From: Xylophilus ampelinus
Lineage (GTDB): Bacteria; Pseudomonadota; Gammaproteobacteria; Burkholderiales; Burkholderiaceae_C
Length of the DNA stretch: 64,000 bases
NCBI RefSeq assembly: GCF_901875635.1
Contig: NZ_CABFMN010000086.1
Location: forward strand, 9,702 to 73,701
Direction of reading: 5' to 3'
The notes beneath the pieces are model-generated. The model ran no database searches, was not told the DNA's origin, and saw only the letters and a list, made by a program, of their open reading frames with translations. This document shows, piece after piece, positions 60,520-64,000 of the stretch (within the stretch, counting starts at the first letter, position 1; every line of letters begins with the position of its first letter). A program made the translations under genes and the position numbers.

Positions 60520-61101
60520 GTGACCCTTCCCTCGTTCTCCCGCCGCGCCGCCTGCACCGCCTTGCTGGCCGTGGGCCTGTCGCATCTGCCCGCGATGGCG
60601 CAGGGCACACCGCGCGTGAAGCTAGCCACCTCGCTCGGCGACATCGTGCTCGAGCTCGATGCGACCAAAGCCCCGAAGACGGTCGAGAACTTCCTGCAGT
60701 ACGTCAAGGACAAGCACTACGACGGCACGGTGTTCCACCGCGTCATCGACGGCTTCATGATCCAGGGCGGCGGCTACTCGGCCCAGCTCAAGGAAAAGAG
60801 CACGCGCGCGCCGATCCCGCTCGAGGCATCGAACGGCCTGAAGAACGACCGCGGCACCATCGCGATGGCGCGGACCAGCGACCCGAATTCGGCCACCTCT
60901 CAGTTCTTCATCAACGTGAAGAACAACGACATGCTCAACGCACCCAACCCTGACGGCCACGGCTACACGGTGTTCGGCAAGGTGGTCTCGGGCATGGACG
61001 TGGTCGACAAGATCCGCGCCGTCGCCACCGGCGTGCAGGGCGGCATGCGCGACGTGCCCACCGTCCCGGTCGAGATCCGCTCGGCCACCGTGGTCAAGTA
61101 A
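60520..61101 (+). CDS. Periplasmic cyclophilin (peptidyl-prolyl isomerase)
   Basis: 193 aa. From the GTG start, a signal peptide ([27 protein letters not shown]) is followed by a complete cyclophilin domain: [37 protein letters not shown] and [18 protein letters not shown]. It folds exported proteins by cis-trans proline isomerisation. It is a paralogue of the next gene, which lacks a signal peptide; the pair probably arose by duplication. Confidence 0.92.
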   Translation: MTLPSFSRRAACTALLAVGLSHLPAMAQGTPRVKLATSLGDIVLELDATKAPKTVENFLQYVKDKHYDGTVFHRVIDGFMIQGGGYSAQLKEKSTRAPIPLEASNGLKNDRGTIAMARTSDPNSATSQFFINVKNNDMLNAPNPDGHGYTVFGKVVSGMDVVDKIRAVATGVQGGMRDVPTVPVEIRSATVVK

Positions 61102-61159
61102 GAACCTGTCCAGCGGCCCAGGCCGCTGCATTTCAACCCGACATCCGAAGGAGTCCATC

Positions 61160-61672
61160 ATGAGCAACCCGCAAGTCGAACTGAACATCAAGGGCCACGG
61201 CCCCGTCGTCCTCGAACTCGATCGCGAGAAGGCGCCCAAGTCGGTCGAGAACTTCCTCGCCTACGTCAAGAGCGGCCACTACGACGGCACCGTGTTCCAC
61301 CGCGTCATCGACGGCTTCATGATTCAGGGTGGCGGTTTCGAGCCCGGCATGAAGCAGAAGCCCACGCAGGCCGAGATCACCAACGAGGCCAACAACGGCC
61401 TGAAGAACGACATGTACACGGTGGCCATGGCGCGCACCAGCGCACCGCACTCGGCCACGGCGCAGTTCTTCATCAATGTCGCCAAGAACGATTTCCTGAA
61501 CCACACCGCGCCCACCGCCCAGGGCTGGGGCTACGCCGTGTTCGGCAAGGTGGTCTCGGGCACCGAGATCGTCGACGCGCTGCGCAAGGTCAAGACCGGC
61601 CGCAAGGGCTTCCACGACGACGTGCCGGTCGACGACGTGCTGATCGAGAAGGCCACGGTCCTCTCCGAGTAA
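61160..61672 (+). CDS. ppiB: Cytoplasmic cyclophilin PpiB
   Basis: 170-aa peptidyl-prolyl isomerase without signal peptide. Active-site pieces are [38 protein letters not shown] and [25 protein letters not shown] precedes the ATG. ppiB lies upstream of lpxH, a common order in betaproteobacteria. Confidence 0.95.
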   Translation: MSNPQVELNIKGHGPVVLELDREKAPKSVENFLAYVKSGHYDGTVFHRVIDGFMIQGGGFEPGMKQKPTQAEITNEANNGLKNDMYTVAMARTSAPHSATAQFFINVAKNDFLNHTAPTAQGWGYAVFGKVVSGTEIVDALRKVKTGRKGFHDDVPVDDVLIEKATVLSE

Positions 61673-61695
61673 GCCGAGCCGAGCGCAGCGCGGCC

Positions 61696-62472
61696 ATGAC
61701 GGGCCACGAGTCGGTCGTCTTCGCCGAACTGGTCGCGCCCGCATCCTGGCGCACGGTCGACATCGTGTCCGACCTGCATCTGCAGGACGGCGAGCCCGCC
61801 ACGCTCGACGCCTGGCACGGCTACCTGCAGACCACGCCGGCCGATGCGCTGTTCATCCTCGGCGACCTGTTCGAAGTCTGGGTCGGCGACGACGCCGCCG
61901 AGGCCGAGGGCTTCGAGCACCGCGCGGCGCAATGGTTGCGCGACGCGGCCCGGCGCCTCCCGGTCCACTTCCTGCACGGCAACCGTGATTTCCTGGTCGG
62001 CCAGAGCCTGGCCGACGCAACGGGCGTACAGCTCATCGCCGACCCCACGGTGCTGGCCTTCCAGGGCCGGCGCTGGCTGCTGAGCCACGGCGACCTGCTC
62101 TGCCTGGCCGACACCGACTACCTCGCCTTCCGCGCCCAGGTGCGCACGCCCGGCTGGCAGCAGGCCTTCCTGGCCCGGCCGCTGGCCGAGCGACGCGCGC
62201 TGGCGCGCGAGATCCGCACCCAGAGCGAGGCCCGCAAGGCCGACCCGCGCAACCCGTGGGCGGACGTGGACGACGCGGCGGCCGCGCAATGGCTGCGTGC
62301 TGCCCGTGCCGACACGCTGATCCACGGCCACACCCATCGGCCGGCGGACCACGACCTGGGCCAGGGCCTGTCGCGCATCGTGCTCAGCGACTGGGATGCC
62401 GCCGCCCACCCGCCGCGTGCGCAACTGCTGTGCCTGTCGGCCGCCGGCGCGCAGCGCGTCGACCTGCGCTGA
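61696..62472 (+). CDS. lpxH: UDP-2,3-diacylglucosamine diphosphatase
   Basis: 258-aa metallophosphoesterase of lipid A synthesis that makes lipid X and UMP. The metal motifs are in order: VSDLHLQ, ILGDLFEVW, LHGNRDFL, LSHGDLLC and IHGHTHRP. Length and HxLxx-type spacing match LpxH. It is peripheral on the cytoplasmic face. It follows ppiB by 23 bases. Confidence 0.95.
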   Translation: MTGHESVVFAELVAPASWRTVDIVSDLHLQDGEPATLDAWHGYLQTTPADALFILGDLFEVWVGDDAAEAEGFEHRAAQWLRDAARRLPVHFLHGNRDFLVGQSLADATGVQLIADPTVLAFQGRRWLLSHGDLLCLADTDYLAFRAQVRTPGWQQAFLARPLAERRALAREIRTQSEARKADPRNPWADVDDAAAAQWLRAARADTLIHGHTHRPADHDLGQGLSRIVLSDWDAAAHPPRAQLLCLSAAGAQRVDLR

Positions 62473-62482
62473 AGTCCCGCCG

Positions 62483-63304
62483 ATGTTCCGATGGCTGCGC
62501 GGCCTGCGAGCCGCTCCCGAGATTCCCGACGCCGACTGGCTGTCCACGCTGAACGCCTACCCCTTTCTGGCGCGGCGCGACGCGCAGGACTTGCAGCGCC
62601 TGCGCGAACTGACCGCCCGCTTCCTGCAGGACAAGGAGTTCCACGGCGCCCTGGGCTTCACCATCACCGACGAGGTGGCCCTCGCGATCGCCGCACAGGC
62701 CGTGCTGCCGGTGCTGCATCTGAATGCCCCGCTGAAGGGCCTGGACTGGTACGACGATTTCGTCGGCATCGTGGTCGTGCCCGAGGAAGTGACGACGCCG
62801 CGCGTGGCCATCGACGAGGCCGGCGTGGTGCACGAGTACGACGAGGCCATCATCGGCGAGGCGCGCGAGCACGGCCCCGTGATGCTGAGCTGGCCGCATG
62901 TGCAGGAAGGCGGCGGCCAGGCGACAGGGCCGATCCTCAACGTGGTGATCCACGAGTTCGCCCACAAGATCGACATGCGCGGCGGCGGCGTCGATGGCTG
63001 CCCGCCGCTGCCGGCCGGATTCGGCGGCCATGCGGGTGCACGAGACGCGCATGCGCACTGGCTGGCGACCATGCAGGCGGCCTACGACGCTTTCCGCGAA
63101 CAGGCCATCGTGGCCGAGCGCTTCGGCGGCGAGCCGCCCTGGCTGGACGGCTATGCCGCCTCGTCGATGGGCGAGTTCTTCGCCGTCGCCTGCGAGGCCT
63201 ACTTCGTCGATCCGGCCCGCTTCGCGACCGAGATGCCGACGCTGCGGCCGCTGTTCGACGAGTTCTTCCTCGGCCAGGCCGACCAGCACGCCGACCGCCT
63301 CTGA
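62483..63304 (+). CDS. MtfA-like zinc metallopeptidase (M90)
   Basis: 273 aa. Zinc motif HEFAH with the context NVVIHEFAHKIDMRGG, a downstream Glu in SMGEFFAVACEAYF, and the opener YPFLARRDAQDLQRLRELTARFL are typical of MtfA. In E. coli MtfA modulates the glucose PTS by binding Mlc; that role need not hold here. It starts 11 bases after lpxH, so they are probably co-transcribed. Confidence 0.9.
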   Translation: MFRWLRGLRAAPEIPDADWLSTLNAYPFLARRDAQDLQRLRELTARFLQDKEFHGALGFTITDEVALAIAAQAVLPVLHLNAPLKGLDWYDDFVGIVVVPEEVTTPRVAIDEAGVVHEYDEAIIGEAREHGPVMLSWPHVQEGGGQATGPILNVVIHEFAHKIDMRGGGVDGCPPLPAGFGGHAGARDAHAHWLATMQAAYDAFREQAIVAERFGGEPPWLDGYAASSMGEFFAVACEAYFVDPARFATEMPTLRPLFDEFFLGQADQHADRL

Positions 63305-63349
63305 GCCTGTGCAGCCCATGCACCTATTGCTCAGATTCGGCTTAGCAAA

Positions 63350-63415
63350 TCCTCAAGAAAAATAAGCTGCCATCGCCCGTCCGACGGGCGATGGCAGCTA
63401 TCGATTTCATAGTAA
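63350..63415 (-). repeat. Mosaic repeat copy near the right edge
   Basis: Reverse copy with GCTATCGATTTCATAG and a strong GCTGCCATCGCCCGT / ACGGGCGATGGCAGC stem. The stem is followed, rightward to leftward, by an A/T-rich tail, so it can also terminate transcription from both sides of this convergent gap. Confidence 0.72.
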
Positions 63416-63436
63416 GGCAGCCGAGGCCGCGCGGGC

Positions 63437-64000
63437 TCAACCCTTGCGCAGCAGCGTGCGCAGCGCGCTCTGCAGACGCCGTGCGTTGCCGGCATCGTGC
63501 GCCGTCGCCAGCACACGGCCGGCGTCCTGCGCCCAGGTTTCGGCCGGGCCCGGCTGGTTGCGCTGGGTCAGCAGCTTGAGCTGCAGCGCGCGGCGGGCGT
63601 CGAGCTGGTCGGCCGGCGTGGGCACGTCGGCCGCCATCTCCAGGCGCAGCAGCGCTTCGCCGGCATCGCCACCGGGCGCACCGCCGATCGCCTGCGCCCA
63701 TTGCGAACGCACCGACGCCGACACGCCGCGCCCCAGGTCCTGCGGGCTGGGCAGCGCCGCGCCGTCGCGCTGCTCCCAGGCACCGAGCAGTTGGGTGACG
63801 ACCTCGCCCTGCGCCTGCGCCGCCAGCTTGCGCAGCGCGGCCTGGGCGTGTTCGAGCGCGTCACGCTGGGCGCGGAAGGCGGTGTCGCCCAGGCGCGGGC
63901 CGCGGTCGTCGCGCGGCGGGCGGTCGCCGAAGCGGCCACCCCGTTCGCCGCCGAAGCGGTCGCCACCACGGCGGTCGTCGGTGCGCGGGCCACCGCGGTC
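63437..64000 (-). CDS. C-terminal part of a probable DUF349-family protein
   Basis: 187 codons; the 5' part lies beyond the right edge. The visible sequence begins with an Arg/Gly/Asp-rich linker (DRGGPRTDDRRGGDRFGGER and on to DRPPRDDRGPR), then a helical domain (AFRAQRDALEHAQAALRKLAAQ.. VVTQLLGAWEQRD.. QLDARRALQLKLLTQRNQPG). Betaproteobacterial DUF349 proteins have such an RGG-like linker and tail. The family is helical and possibly nucleic-acid binding; function unsettled. Confidence 0.65.
   Translation of the reverse strand, partial: DRGGPRTDDRRGGDRFGGERGGRFGDRPPRDDRGPRLGDTAFRAQRDALEHAQAALRKLAAQAQGEVVTQLLGAWEQRDGAALPSPQDLGRGVSASVRSQWAQAIGGAPGGDAGEALLRLEMAADVPTPADQLDARRALQLKLLTQRNQPGPAETWAQDAGRVLATAHDAGNARRLQSALRTLLRKG

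Overview
The window is about 64 kb of GC-rich chromosome from a betaproteobacterium, most likely a Comamonadaceae member close to Variovorax. This placement is an inference. It rests on the overall gene content, an acdS/acdR pair with diagnostic ACC-deaminase residues, Bug/Tct solute uptake genes, and nine copies of a 60-70 bp mosaic repeat that I associate with Comamonadaceae intergenic regions.

Layout. 1-3.5 kb: an RND efflux pump (permease cut by the window edge, plus its lipoprotein adaptor) behind a palindromic operator. 3.5-9.3 kb: a Kup potassium transporter, then the squalene-forming hpnC, hpnD and hpnE genes with a DUF6886-type gene between hpnC and hpnD. 9.3-16.3 kb: an SH3-domain exported protein, a HAD hydrolase divergent from ferrochelatase, a Dyp-type peroxidase, acdS with its divergent Lrp-type regulator acdR, a thioredoxin-like/CcdA pair and a DUF1993 protein. 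16.4-24.6 kb: a branched-chain amino acid (Liv) ABC transport operon with a terminal hydrolase. It has a well-spaced sigma-54 promoter before the binding-protein gene and a sigma-54 activator gene just upstream. All four gaps between the transporter genes hold large palindromes. 24.8-31.5 kb: an autoregulated-looking TetR repressor followed by outer-membrane, adaptor and RND permease genes, forming a complete tripartite pump. 31.6-45.6 kb: a SET-domain protein, a TctCBA tricarboxylate transporter divergent from its two-component system, an Hsp15-like protein, PPK2, a BrkB-type protein, RecQ, a zinc alcohol dehydrogenase and a CheB-like protein without its catalytic Ser and His.

45.7-53.6 kb is the accessory island: a complete-looking filamentous phage (inovirus) prophage of about 7.9 kb integrated in the 3' end of tRNA-Ser(GCT). 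It encodes a small resolvase-type serine recombinase, as the Ralstonia phiRSM phages do, and is flanked by a 13-bp direct repeat of the tRNA end. Its leftward modules follow filamentous phage order: early genes, Rep, ssDNA-binding protein, small membrane proteins, major coat protein, terminator, adsorption protein, DUF2523 protein, Zot/pI. The divergent repressor gene runs across the attachment site, so integration exchanges its C-terminal tail. Rejoining the two ends on paper gives a reading frame that stops exactly in the T-tract of a phage terminator.

53.7-64 kb returns to core genes: lysC, tilS, a YkvA-like gene, accA, a DNA-3-methyladenine glycosylase, cysS (with an attenuator-like hairpin in its leader), a TPR protein, two cyclophilins, lpxH, an MtfA-like peptidase, and the 3' part of a probable DUF349 gene cut by the right edge.

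All calls come from reading motifs, gene order and overlaps. No database search was run. Family names marked as inference should be tested by HMM or structure comparison.
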